Source: Oikopleura dioica
Lineage: Eukaryota; Chordata; Appendicularia; Copelata; Oikopleuridae
Length of the DNA stretch: 64,000 nucleotides
Direction of reading: 5' to 3'
Assembly (NCBI GenBank): GCA_907165135.1
Contig: OU015566.1
Coordinates: forward strand, 9,532,157-9,596,156
The position numbers were made by a program, and so were the translations under genes. The stretch's first letter is position 1, and each line of letters opens with the position of its first letter. Below are positions 1 to 12,500 of the stretch, in pieces. The notes under the pieces were generated by a model. It worked only from the letters and a program-made list of their open reading frames with translations, ran no database searches and had not been told where the DNA came from.

Positions 1-2688
1 CTACCTTTCTGGGAGGCTCCCAGCGCCCATATGGATAATGAATAGGCGCACTAATAGTTACAATTTTGTCTTCAATGAATATTCGCGCTTTTTCGACCAT
101 ATGAGAGTGCCCGGCTCCGAATCCCTAGGCGATAGGACGAGTAATGTAGGTTGTGAGAAATGTTATATCATCGTCAAAATGATCCCTCTCCAAGAAACTA
201 TTTTAATAGGTTAAAATTTCATCCGATAATCCAACATTTACTATTAACGCCTCTCCAACGATTTTGATTTATATCTAAATTTCTTAAAAATTTTATCTTT
301 CTGAAAGACAATTTCTAAGAAATTCATGTATATTTTAGATTCGTTTTAGATGCTCATCCACCATATTTTTCTAACTGCTAAACTATTATTATAATCGCTG
401 GTCTTGCTTTGGGGCCCTTTAAATTTATTTAATGTACATTGTTAAAAATATTTATTCTAGCAGAGTTTTCTTTCTACCAAATTCAAACTATTCTAGGTAC
501 ACCAACCAACTTTAGGCCCCCTTTCAAGGCCTGCTGAATCCTATCATACTCCATTTCATCCCCTATCCTTATTTTCTAAGCTTACCCATCTTAATTTCGC
601 GTCCCAAAGACAAAACGAAGCAAACTCCCCCAAGCTAGTAATATCCCTCAAATTTCATCACCTGTGGGTTCGGTCACTACCCGTCGAAAAAGCTCATTGA
701 TTTTATTATTTTATTATGCCCGGTATTTGCAAGTTGCCATAGTGAAAAGAATCAGGAATCAGAACAAATAACTTCAATATCTTTATTCACTAAATACACA
801 AGTTCAACTAGTCTTTAATTAACTAAGATAGTGAAGTTATTAATAACAAAAATGAAAACGAAATTCTCAACTACTGTATCTTACTAAACGTAACCCGAAC
901 GAGGACCGGTGCATATTTGGAAACTGTGCATATTTACAAACCACCACGGAAATCTACCATTTTCTATCATATTTCTCCTTACCAACAAAAAATTTGAAAA
1001 ATGAATGTGCGTTTATGAGTTTTCTGCTGTCGACGAAACCAACCCTTCGCTCGTGTAAATATAAACAATTTAAACCCTGAAGATTGTTTTTCCTTTTGTT
1101 ATTTTTAGCAGGTTTTTGCATTCTTCCATGATCGCAGTAATACAAAATATGCATGCAGTGTACACACTTGAGCCTATACATAAATTAAGGACAATTTGAA
1201 CTTGTTCGTTTTTGTCCAACACTTTCTTCTATTTAAACTTTGTGGAGTTGAGGTCCAAGAGTCAAAAGACAGAGGCGTTTAATATGAATAAGGTGGTATC
1301 ATATTCGTTCTGGATGCAAAAGATTGGCAAGAGATGGAGAGCGGTTTCGTAGAACAAGGAAAAGAGAGGTGCTTTTGACTTAAATTGACTTTATTTCAAT
1401 TGAATCCCACTGATCAGTCTAATCGTTTTTGATCCTTGTCGGGAAGCAGACCCTTTGGCCGATTGATTTATCCATCAATTCGGGCGACTGAGAGGCGAGG
1501 GCATGACTAATGTTCATTGATCAGTAAATTATATATAAATTAACTTCCCAAAACACATCCAGTCTTTTGAAAACTTCCTTAGAGACTCCATTTAAATTCG
1601 TTCTTGAAAGAAAACTGGCTTCAATCATTTTTCGTCGCTTCCGTCATTTGACTTTATACCGGCGTGCAAATGAGCTACAGTTTTTTCACTAAATGGTCTA
1701 TTTAATTTGCGGTATGTAAATTCTCCTACAGGCAGTGAAGCCAACGCAAACACTTTTCTGCCCAATTTTGTACTCGAATCCAGGAGGCGTCATCTGTTAG
1801 AGATCATTTTTAATAAAAGAGAAGAGAAAAAAATGCTCTTGAGACATTTTTACATTAATCCGTCAAAAATTTGAGAAGGGAAAGAATGAATGCACTTCTG
1901 AATAGATTTATCTTTCTACGCATGTTGGCCTATTTATTTTTATTTTCTCAGACTACGAATTGTCTCGACGACGGATTGATTCTCTCGATAGAGAAATAAC
2001 TCCCAATTTAATTGAGAAAGAGTTAGGAAAAATATTTAAAAATTATTTTTTATAATCTCAAGGGATTATAATCGTCAAGATTTTCGTGGAAATGAGAATT
2101 ATAAATCTCTCGATAAGAAGACAAAACATCGATTTGTTCACCGCGTTATTTTTAATACAGCGAGATTATTTTCTGTACTAATCAGACCGCGCCATAAACT
2201 CATTTGAGAGTGATTAGTCCAGTGAAAGTAGCTCCAAAGAAAGCTCTGGCGCGGATGGTCACACGCCAGAGCCCCCTACTCAAAAGCACCACGCATTGCT
2301 GAATTTCACTTTTCAAGAAAGCCGTATTGAAAAAATAGAGGATAAGAAACAGAAAATATGAATGCATGTGCATTCTGTAGAAGTGAACTCCAAGTTTCTT
2401 ATTCTATTCTCGCATTTTTAATTAGAAACATCCCTCAGTTTTGCATCGCCCGAATAGTCCGCTACTCATTTGATTTTTCCGATGTGTTATTAATATTTAA
2501 CAACCAGACTTTTATGGCCCCTCGTCACTATTTTTCTGGCCGCATTTCTTACGTTAAAGCTGCGATATGAAATAGCTTTTATTTCAAAAATATTCGAATT
2601 TTTCATTTTGAAGATTGGTTGAATCCGGGCCAGATGAGAAGAAACTCGGAAGAAATAAGAGAATTATGAAAATACGAAAACAACCGAA
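1..2688. other. Non-coding region, no gene seen
   Basis: I see no supported exon in this 2.7-kb AT-rich stretch; open frames are short and show no family resemblance. A short inverted repeat with 9-bp arms (2243-2251 and 2264-2272) and a 12-base loop lies near the right side. The region probably holds upstream regulatory sequence of the glucosyltransferase gene or of a gene left of the window. Confidence 0.5.
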
Positions 2689-4901
2689 ATGGAGAGCCCA
2701 ACAGAATTTACCTCAATTCCAGCTTCAGCTTTAAAAAATGGCGAAGACAACAGCTCAGTTTCAGACTGGCTTGTACCAGGTACACTCAATTGTCAAGTTG
2801 GTCAATCGACAATTGATTTATTCAAACCACATTTTGACCGCGTTTATAAGCCGCTGTAGAGCGAGTTGACGGCTACACCTTAGCCTTTCTTCGAAGAGTT
2901 CATCAAATGAACTCTCTTCGAAAAGAGAATAGCTTTCCAAACATCGGAGTTACTTTTTGAAAGAGCGCTAATATTTCCGAAGAATAACAAAATCCGTTTT
3001 TAATGTCCGTTAATGAGGGTTAGATTTTACGGTCGAATAAATCGGTCTATTCTGGTTTCTAGTCGAAAAAGGGAATAAAGTTTCCCTCTATTCTCTTTCG
3101 AAAATATATATTTACATATTATATAATCAGGATTATCGATTGTCTGCATTCTCTTTGCATCTTCGCTGCTGCTGATCCAGTTCTTTGCCGTCTGTTTTGC
3201 GTAAGTGGATACAGCCATAAATCCTCTTTAAGTCTGAATTCAGTCGGTATCACTTCCATCGTCAGAAGAATCACAAACTCACAAAAGCGCCAGGTGTCTC
3301 AATTCTAAAGCCTCTTCGATTCACTGGTAAAACAACTCCAAAAGCGCGCATATAAAATTCTTTTAGATCAAGAAGTAAAGTACTTGTCTGACAACTTGGA
3401 GTCATTTTTTACCCTTGCCTATCCGAAATATGAAATTATATTTTGTGTCCGAGAATATGACGATTCTTCTGTGCCGATTGTTGAGAAACTGATCAAAAAA
3501 TATCCGAATATTCCGTGCAAGCTTCTTATTGGTAAGAAAGTCTTCAGAAAAAAGTCCCTTTCAAAGAAATTCGTAGATAAGCACAGCGAATCTTCGATAA
3601 AAAATCATTCTTACTCCACGACAAGCTGATTTTTCAGCGAGGATTCGCCGCGCTCATGTTCTTACTTATAAAAATCTCCTATCCTTTAAAATTAAGACCC
3701 AAAATTTAGGCGGAAATGACATCGGCATCAACCCGAAAATTAACAACATGCAAAAAGGCTACGAGCAAGCAAAATACGAGTTCGTCTGGATTTGCGACGC
3801 TGGAATTCGCGCTCATCCGGACACTCTCAACGATATGATGCTCCGTATGCTCGAGTCGAAGAGCGTCGCACTTGTTCATCAACTACCCTTTGTCGATTCT
3901 GTGCAGGCAAATATGGGCAGTTATTTGGAAAAGATCTATTTCGGAACGCAACATGGGAGAATTCAGATAACAGCTCATTGTCTTAAACAAGTAAGAAATT
4001 AAATTCGATGACTGTTTTTGAGCTGTTCTTTTCTAGGTTTGTATCACGGGCATGTCGAACCTTATCCGTCGCCAGGCTTTGGAAGAAGCGTGCGGCGGTC
4101 TAATCGGCTTATCGAGCTACATTGCAGAAGACTACTTCATGACGATTAAAATGCACGAGGTAAAATGGAGGAAAGGTTCACGCGTTCGGCCAGACAGGCC
4201 CTCAGGGGCGTTGTAACAGTTGTCTGTCCCTGCAGATTGGATTTAATTCCTGCGACTTCAACTGTTCAACAAATTGAATGCTCGTTTTCAGGCCGGTTGG
4301 ACATTTCGCATGTCAACCTATCCAGCGCTGCAGAATCTGATCAATCCGACGATGCGAGGCTTTTTTAGGAGAATGGTTCGCTGGTCCAGGCTCAGGATAA
4401 AAATGCTACCAGGTTCATTTTCTTTCCCTCTTCATCTCCTTTTTCATTGATTTTTAGGCGTGACCGTGGTGGAGCCATTCTCGGAGTGCTTCGTTTCCGG
4501 CCTTCTTTTTTCGCTGGGAGTTGGGCACTTTACGGACTCAATTTCCACCATCGCAATTTTTCTCCTTTATACAGCTTGGTGGATGACCATGGACTTGATG
4601 CTCGTCTCTGGTCTCCAGGTAGGACAGGAAGTCAATAATTCAGCTTACAAACTCGCCCAATTTCAGTCTTGTGGCTCGCGAATACCGCTTCACAAGTTCA
4701 TTCCGCTCTGGATTCTACGAGAATTATCAACGATACCGATTTTATTCACAGCTCTGCTTAGACCCGATGTCACATGGATCGGCTCTGCCAAATACAAGTT
4801 CGTGATTTTCGTATAGCGTCTGATTACCTTCTATGTTTAGAATCGGCTTCGGCGGAAAAGCGGAGAAGATTAATACCTGCCAAAACGACGATCTTCAATG
4901 A
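2689..4901 (+). CDS. UGCG: Ceramide glucosyltransferase (glucosylceramide synthase)
   Basis: Transfers glucose from UDP-glucose to ceramide at the Golgi/ER membrane, the first step of glycosphingolipid synthesis. Ten exons give one frame: 2689-2779, 3131-3200, 3244-3326, 3367-3531, 3710-3990, 4037-4159, 4292-4412, 4458-4618, 4667-4797, 4841-4901. Exon 2 encodes the N-terminal membrane helix. Family signatures are present: PGVSILKPL, CDAGIRAHPDTL (metal/UDP site), AEDYFM and the RRMVRW (R/QxxRW) motif, then hydrophobic C-terminal segments. The 48-bp intron 4619-4666 is open in frame, but removing it restores family spacing exactly. The first 30 residues are not conserved, so that start is the least certain part. 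Intron 1 contains an imperfect inverted repeat near 2888-2925. Confidence 0.9.
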
Positions 4902-5889
4902 TTTGGAATTGTAACTCTCATTTTCTGACACAGTTCGCTTCAAATCCTCCTTTTTACTGTATATTTCGCTTCTACTGAATATAGACAAAGATATTTTGAC
5001 TTTCGCAAACCGAATTTTGGCAAACAAAAAAACCAATAGTTTGTTCTTTCCTGATTTCTACCAGTGCAAGTGTTGTCGAAAAGCCAATTTTAAAGTGTTC
5101 GAATAACAGCTTTTTCCAATACCAGCAAAAGAATATAATAAGATTATGATAAAATCAAACTAATTGAAGCAGTGAAAAAATTATAATTATTTAACTTATT
5201 TCTATCACTTTTCTTCCTTCAGTACAAAAATCTTGTATCCAAGCAATAATATTAATTTCTGTCGACCGTTTGAGTTCACACAAAAGATGATTTTGTGATT
5301 CCTTTTTTCTTTCTGTATTTTCTCTTCATGCATGACAAGATTAACACTCTTTTCTACAAAAAAAAACAAATTGCACAAAATCCAATATTACGCACTTTTT
5401 ATCGAACATCGTTTTTTCCTCTAGAATGAGAAAGATTCTAATAAGTTTACGCTCAGTTCTTTACTCATACATGTTTTGATTCTATCTATGAGTTTACTAA
5501 AATTAATTTTATCTTTCTAAATCTTTATACCGTTTCTTAATTTAAAATGACTGATAATCTTTTATTTCAAAAAATATCGAGTTTTTTGGAGTTGCGGCAC
5601 GAAACGACAAAATGCGACGAATCGCCGTCCGCGCAAAATTTGTCGCAATGTTTTGTCGTTCGGTACAGCCTCCCTTTTTTCACTATCCGCTAATAATCTG
5701 TTTTTACTGATCTGAATATTATTTTTACTTTTTTTCTGATTTCTTTCTTCGCAATATCTCAACATCTCACTCACCAACTGTAACTCACTGATCTCACCAC
5801 TGAAATAAACTACTACAAAGACTACTGTTATGTCACGTGTTGATGTTTTACTGCTTGGCAAACTGTTTATGCGAAAACTCAGAAACAGA
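4902..5889. other. Intergenic region
   Basis: About 1 kb of AT-rich sequence between the glucosyltransferase stop and the thymidine kinase start. I see no coding exon; the longest frames on either strand have no recognisable content. Confidence 0.5.
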
Positions 5890-6920
5890 ATGCCCTCGAA
5901 CGGGATCATGCACTCTCACACGCCGAGCAAGACGATAACTCCGATGAGAAATCGAGGACAGATACAGCTGATCATTGGGCCAATGTTCAGTGGAAAGTCG
6001 ACAGAACTTTTGAGGTTTGGGTGTTTTTCGGATTCTTTTCAGCGGGATTTTTCAGACGACTACGACGATCGCAAAATGCTTGCTTCAAATGCCTGGTAGT
6101 CAAGTTTAAGGAAGACGATAGATACTCCGATCTAGATATGGCAACTCACGACGGGCAAAAAGTATCGGCTGTGAAAGCGAGCAAACTTGACGATGTATAT
6201 GACGCGGCGAGGGATTACGATGTCATTGGCGTTGATGAAGGTCAATTTGTAAGTCTAATACTATGTAAGTTCATTTATGCGTTGCGTACTAGTTTGAAGA
6301 CTTGCTGGAATTCTGCGAGAACCTGGCGAACAGCGGAAAGACAGTTATAGTAGCAGCGCTAGACGGAGATTACAAGCGACAGCCCTTTGAAAAGACGATC
6401 AGTTTGATTCCACTTTCCGAGAGTGTCACAAAACTCACTGCAATCTGCATGAACTGTCGAGCTGATGCCGCCTTTTCCAGACGACTTGGAGCACAAACTG
6501 AGGTACACTCAATGACAGTCGTCAAATTTTGACAGTTTCCTTGAAGCAAAAAGTAATTGGCGGAGAGGATAAATACATGGCTGTTTGCCGTGCTTGCTAC
6601 AATCTTCCTGACATCACCAGCCCACACAAGGTTGAATATTCACTGTCACATATACTCACAGTATTCAATTAAATCAACCTGAAGACTCATTATTCGTGAA
6701 GTATTTTGTAAGCAGGTTTTCATTTGTTTTTCAAGGATAATTTCAGGAATTGATCTTTTTGGAAAGGAATTAAGTTTGTTGATTTCCCATTTAGGTAGCC
6801 GATGCGCGAATCCCTTTCAATCACAAGTTCAACGATATGGCTAGAAAGTCCAAACGCGTACTCTTTAGTGAAGACGACGAGAAAAATATGAAGAAGCAAA
6901 AGAATGGAAACGATATGTAA
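5890..6920 (+). CDS. TK1: Thymidine kinase, cytosolic type
   Basis: Phosphorylates thymidine to dTMP in the nucleotide salvage pathway. Exons 5890-6014, 6056-6248, 6293-6502, 6547-6630 and 6795-6920 join in frame. The protein has the P-loop GPMFSGKST, the DEGQF segment carrying the catalytic glutamate, VIVAALDG, and a zinc-binding set CMNC plus CRAC, all as in TK1. The start at 5890 was chosen because the family has about 20 poorly conserved residues before RGQIQ; an in-frame ATG at 5908 is an alternative. The C-terminus is basic and short and I see no KEN box like the one that drives degradation of vertebrate TK1. Confidence 0.9.
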
Positions 6921-7672
6921 ACTACCAAAAGTTCAACTAACTCTTACTGACCCTTTCTGGAGAGATGATCGGCTATCATTTTATTTTTCCTCACCATTTG
7001 AATAACAGATGTATTTATCCCTTACTGCCCGCGTCTTCCAAAGGCTGAAATTGTCGTCAGCTGTTATTGGAATTCGCAAACATTGGAATTTCACAACCGC
7101 CACATCTCACCGACCACCATCCTATAGTATCACTGTAGTTGCATGTATTATTTATAAGAAGAGCTCTCCTGGATCCCAGGGCCTGGAAATGGGTACAAAT
7201 ATCCTAAGTCCGGATGCACATTTATCTGTTTAGTAAGTTCCTGCCAATCAATAAATGGTTATACAAAACTAACAAACAAAATTTATCAAAAGAATCATGA
7301 CAAAAAAATATCCTCAATAACTTTCCAGGGGTAAAACGATTATTGTATCCCATTCGAAGTAATATCATTTGCATGAATAATTAAAGAAGTAGTGACCGCT
7401 AACGGTGCCATCCATTTTTCGCATTCCAATTAGCCTTTTTTCCTTTTCCATATAAGAAGAGCCGACTTTTTCCATTCCATCTCATTTTTTAAAAAAAGAA
7501 GACTATCGAGTATTGACTTTATCTTTTCAATTAGACATTTTTGCTTGCAAGAAACTTGTTGTAATGCAACTTTGTTTGTACTGTGACACATTTGTCATCA
7601 ATATTAAAAGAGGTCATTACATTAAGGGCCCCTTAATAAGGGGTTATAATCATCCTTCTTTTCAGAGAAAAG
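6921..7672. other. Intergenic region
   Basis: Roughly 750 bp with no supported exon. A TTTCAG at 7661-7666 lies 6 bp before the next start codon and could be a splice acceptor for a 5' leader or a trans-spliced leader. Confidence 0.45.
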
Positions 7673-9509
7673 ATGGCGGCTTTAGCACGAGTTAGAAAAA
7701 GATCCAAAGCTGGGAACTTGTGGGGAGCAGTGCTCAAAGAAGGCGAAGGACCTGTAGAGAAAAATACGTGAGTCGTGAGCATGCTTATAGATTTTAAAAG
7801 ACAGATTTTAAGAGGCTCTGCGTCGCAGTACTTCTGCGAGGCGTGCAACAAAGACTTCAAGGATCAAGAAGCAAAAGCTGCCCATTTCGCAGAACATATC
7901 AAATGCGGCTTTCCTGGCTGCATGTTCGAAGGACACATGCTTGTCATCGAGACGCATATCAAAAATGCACATGGAAATGGAATAGGAACGGGTTCACATC
8001 TACAAGTATTTGAATTCTGAATAATTCAAATAACTGAACTCCCCTTGGTCATTAACTATTCATGAGCGTAATTTATATGCCTTGTCAATTAAAAAAAACT
8101 TTAATTTAATAACTGATAAAACAAAGGGAAAAAGAAAAGCTTGCTCTCGTAAAACTGCTGAATCACACTCACACTAGTGGTTCAATTCAATTTGAGTAAA
8201 GATTTGCTTGAATGACGTTTTTCGTAACGCGCGTTTACCCCCATTTAAAGCTCCGTTACCCTTTTTGTATTTTCTGTTAGAGAATAGACTATTCTAGTTG
8301 TACTTATTCTTGTTGTGAATCGTTAAAAAAGGCGCTATTAGGCTAGAGACGGAAGAAGATATCAGAAAATGGAGAGAGGAAAGAAGAAAGAATTTCCCGA
8401 CGAAGGCGAGGATTGCGGAAAAGAAGGCTGCAGGAGCAGCGGTCGAGACGAAGAAGTTTTCGAAAAGAGAGCAGCGAAGGGAGCAGAGAAGGGCGGAAAA
8501 ATTGAAGAAAAGACTGGTAAGTCAGCAGACAACCCTTTTTGTGGAATTGCGTCTTTCCAAAGAGAAGATATTCGATTTTCCCTGCAAAATGAATGATGCT
8601 GGTGAAGATGGTATCACTTGTAATTTTGTTTTTCAGGTTACGTCGCAGGAGCCCGCTAATAAACGAGCTAAGAAGGGAAAACAAGAAAACGCTCTCGTCA
8701 ATTATGCATCCGAATCTGAAGACTCGAGCAGCGAGGACGACGACCCTCTCGACGACGAGTCCAGCGATTCAGAGAATGAAAATGAGGAAAGGCTGCCAAT
8801 AAGTCGATTAACTATTAGTTCTACGAAATAAAAAAAAACGATCATTTTATTTGATAATTCCAATAATTGTTAAGATCAAAAATGAGTCACTTGAAAAACG
8901 AGTCTGAATGGAAATGAACTAATTGAATAAATAAAAATGAATAGCTCTTATTGAGTGTCTATCTTTTCTCAGCCAAAATAGACAGAAGAGACGAAGAAAA
9001 GACAAGCCAGAAGTCAGCTGTCAAATCGACTTACAAAAGTATCAGAGAACATTGCTGCCCAGCCTGCGAACGAAATTCTTTACAATAACAAATTGTTGAG
9101 AAGTCACAAGCAGAATATAAAAGAGGTAGCGAGAATGAGCGGTTTCCTCTTTTTTTCGAAAATCAATAAAAAAGCTCCATGAGCTCCAAGCACGGAATAT
9201 AAAAGCTTTATCGATTTTGGCCAAGGGCAGAAAAAGCTGCCAAAGTCAGATTCATTACCCGCGACCTATTATCTCATCTGCCGGCAAAATATCCGCCATT
9301 TAGCGTCTTCTTTTATTCAGGATGGAAAAAAAGTCCGATATCCAGTTGGGTCGTACAAATGCCACAAAACGGGGGAGAGAGATATGCCGCAGTTGGCCAG
9401 ACCCAGTTTATTAGAGATGCTGCTAAAGGATGAAATTCGAGAAGAAAGAAACCGAATACTACAGGCTGTGCATTACATCGTTCAAAATGATTTCTTCGGA
9501 GTCAACTGA
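7673..9509 (+). CDS. NUFIP1: NUFIP1-like RNA-binding zinc-finger protein
   Basis: NUFIP1 helps assemble box C/D snoRNPs in the nucleus. Clear exons are 7673-7767, 7813-7991, 8332-8516 and 8637-8802, plus the last exon 9321-9509. The zinc finger reads YFCEACNKDF then CGFPGCMF and HIKNAH. It is followed by the family block LETEEDIRKWREERRKNFPT, a basic stretch, a serine/acidic stretch, and the diagnostic C-terminus SLLEMLLKDEIREERNRIL with DFFGVN at the end. An exon from 8973 to about 9019 probably links the acidic region to the last exon, but its donor is uncertain (gt at 9013, 9020 or 9039). The stop lies only 90 bp before the next start on the same strand. Confidence 0.85.
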
Positions 9510-9599
9510 CCCAGCTAAAAACCCGTCAAAGTGCCTCAAACACCCAACTTGAATTGAATCCTCTTGTCTTTCAGAATTTCGTGATTCGATGCAATCGGG

Positions 9600-12500
9600 A
9601 TGGCCACTTACAAGGTAGACTTTCCTTACAAAGCGACGGAGTCAGACGAGCTCTCGTTGGAAGTTGGCGATGTCATCCGAAATTGTGTACAGAAAGAAGA
9701 TGGTAAGTCTTTATATTGATATCGTCGTTATGTCTTTTTTTCTTTAGGTTGGCTTGAAGGAGAGCTCCTTGGTCGTGTAGGCATGTTCCCAGACAACTTT
9801 GCGACAAAAATTGCCGATCCAGAGATAAATAAAAAGGTATCACAATCGAACCCTTTTTATATCCTCTATCCCTTGATTTTTCTAGCCACCCCCACCAGCG
9901 CCACTGAAGCCAAAGCCAAAAGTGAAGCATTTCAAAGCGACCTTCCCTTACAAAGCTTCTAACGAAGACGAACTGAGCTTCGCAACAGGCGATATCATCA
10001 CATTCATCGAAGATATAGAAGATGGCTGGGCAAAGGGAGAGCTAGAAAGCGGCCAATCGGGACTCTATCCGACCAATTTCGTCAAGGTAATCTCAGAATA
10101 GAAAATTTAAAAGCCCTTGTGCCGCTTGAATCTCTGGCCCGTTGCCAGGATCATCTCAAGATTAATCTTTTGAATTTGAAATTCGAAATCCGAGCGAATA
10201 TTTGTTCGCCAGGACCGCCCGTCGTCTAATGGCTCAGGTCTTCAATTAGAAATTGCCTGATCATCTTTTTTCGATTCTGATAGCCCTCTTCATTTATCAT
10301 CGCTTATCGGGCCGTCCAGCATCCATCATTGTTATTTTCAGGAGGTCCTTTTCGATAAATAAGCACGCGAGGGTTACTGTTGTTTTCTGAGTAAAAACTC
10401 AGATGATGATCATCTAAGTCAGATGTAGAAATTTTCCTAGAGTTCCAAAGTTATCATCTGAGTCAGATGAAGAAATTTTCCTAGAGTCCCAAAATACCGT
10501 CCTGAATCAGGACTCCTGATCCACTAAGACCTACTTGTACCAATCTAATTTTGGTACAAGTTACACAGCATCTGGGGCTGTGTTTGAAGCCCAAGAGTTG
10601 AGCTTAATTTAGTCACATTTTCTCACTATTTGAACAAGTCCTCGTACTCGCGTTAGCGCCGTGTAAACTCCTGCCTCTCTCTCTCTCTGCCGTATTTGCT
10701 CTTGCATTTTTACTTTTCCCTCAATCTTTCTTGTCCTGGCGAGGTCGAAGCGCAATCATCGTAGGCGCTCCGTAGCTCGAGCCCCGTTATTTTATTTTTT
10801 TCTTTCAGTGCTCAATTAGATCAGACAAATCGTGTCCAGCGTCTTTAAAACATACCATTACATTTTTACGCGTCCAGACAGAGGCTCACACACGCGCTGC
10901 TCACCATCGCTGTTGACCAATGTTGCTACTAGTAATATTGCGTTGTGGGATAGTTGCTGAATAGGAAATAAATTATTACGAGCAAATAGAGAGAGGCAGA
11001 GAGGAAATGAAGAGAGCCTCCAGGTCCTTTAGGCGCTCAATTGATAGAACAGGATAGTGAAGAAAGACTAATATTGTTGATAAAACCAATAAGATTTAAA
11101 ATTCACGGGCAAATGATTCTTTATGAAGGGATTCAATCATTACTCGCCCCTTGATTCAAAGCAGACCTGGTCAATTTCAATAAGATTTATTGATTTTTCC
11201 GTGTTGTGATTTCAACTTTTATTAAGAAAATTAATGAAGAGGAGCGTTTGGATTATTGTAATCAGCACATGAACACTTGAGCGGAATTTATCGAGAGATT
11301 AAAGCTTCAAAAGCTTTTGAATTTCTTGGAGAGAGCGCCCAAATACTTTATTACCATTTCCATAGTAACACTACCTCGCTTGTTTCATTTAAATGACGAG
11401 CTTCAAATCAAACACTCTTTTTGTTCGGAGTATTGTTGATTGACACTAGATTACAATTATCCCAATTCGTGAATATTTATGCCCCCTAAAGTAAAATCTT
11501 AAAATTTCTCACTTTGGAAAAGTAAAACAAATTCGATCAATTTCTGCCAGCCGTTTGAACGGATCAAACCAGCATTTTCAGGCTGTGGAGGGAGACGTCC
11601 AACCTTCCAAAGGAAAGGAAGAAAGAAAAGCAGCAAGAAAATCAGATGAGGGCCTTTCCGGCAGACGCAAGGATGTCCCGCCACAGTCCTCGAGTTCTTC
11701 ATCGTCGAAGGAACCTGCTTCTAGCACCAGCTCTGCGTCAGATTTGCCTAGATACAAAGTAGCGTTTGATTACGCTGCTAGTAATAGCGACGAGCTCACA
11801 TTGAAAAAGGACGAAATTGTTACTGTAAGTCCACTTTTTTGGAAATTCTTGATTGACCCCATTGGTCACCCCAATTTTGAATAAACCTTAATTTTAGATC
11901 ACAAATCAGAAAACACTCGATGAAGGCTGGTGGGAAGCGAGAAACACTTCGGGAAAATCAGGCCTCATCCCTACGAACTTTCTAGATCTGAAGAACCCAA
12001 TCACATCGAGATCAAATACAGACTCCAGTGATTTCGCGAAAAAGAGAGACATCGTCGGTGGCTCCGTGGCGGTCAGGCCGAAACCGGAAAAGAATCAAAA
12101 TCAATTCCGAAAAGACATCGTTTCTATGCCTCCCAGTGCGTTCGACGACAAACCTTTGGGCAAGCCCAAGCAGGTACGATAAACTCGTGAAATAAATTTA
12201 ATTTTTTATCATCGCATGGGCTCGTTCATGACATGATCTTTGATTTTTATGAAATCATAAAATGTGCTACCGTCAAAAATATCTAGCGAGAAACTATCGA
12301 GGCTTTCTTTTTGCCAAACTAAGAAATGGTAAAGGTGCGATTTTCCATCTTTCACGAGCATGAAAAAGAGAAAAGAGATTATGCTATTTGCGCTGGGAAT
12401 ATTACGCCCTTTCAGACGATGATTTACTGTTTGCTTTAGTTGTCTAATGACATGGTGCGTGCGAAACCTCAGGGGCCGGGAAGAAGACGACCAAAGACGA

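Noticed and set aside
2243-2272. 9-bp inverted repeat as a possible microRNA or histone 3' stem-loop
   Set aside because: The stem is too short for a microRNA and the sequence does not match the histone stem-loop.
5562-5909. Minus-strand open frame of 115 codons upstream of thymidine kinase
   Set aside because: It overlaps the thymidine kinase start, has no recognisable domain and its composition mirrors AT-rich non-coding sequence.
10214-10290. CGTCTAATGGCTCAGG, which resembles a tRNA D-arm
   Set aside because: No acceptor, anticodon or T arm could be paired around it.
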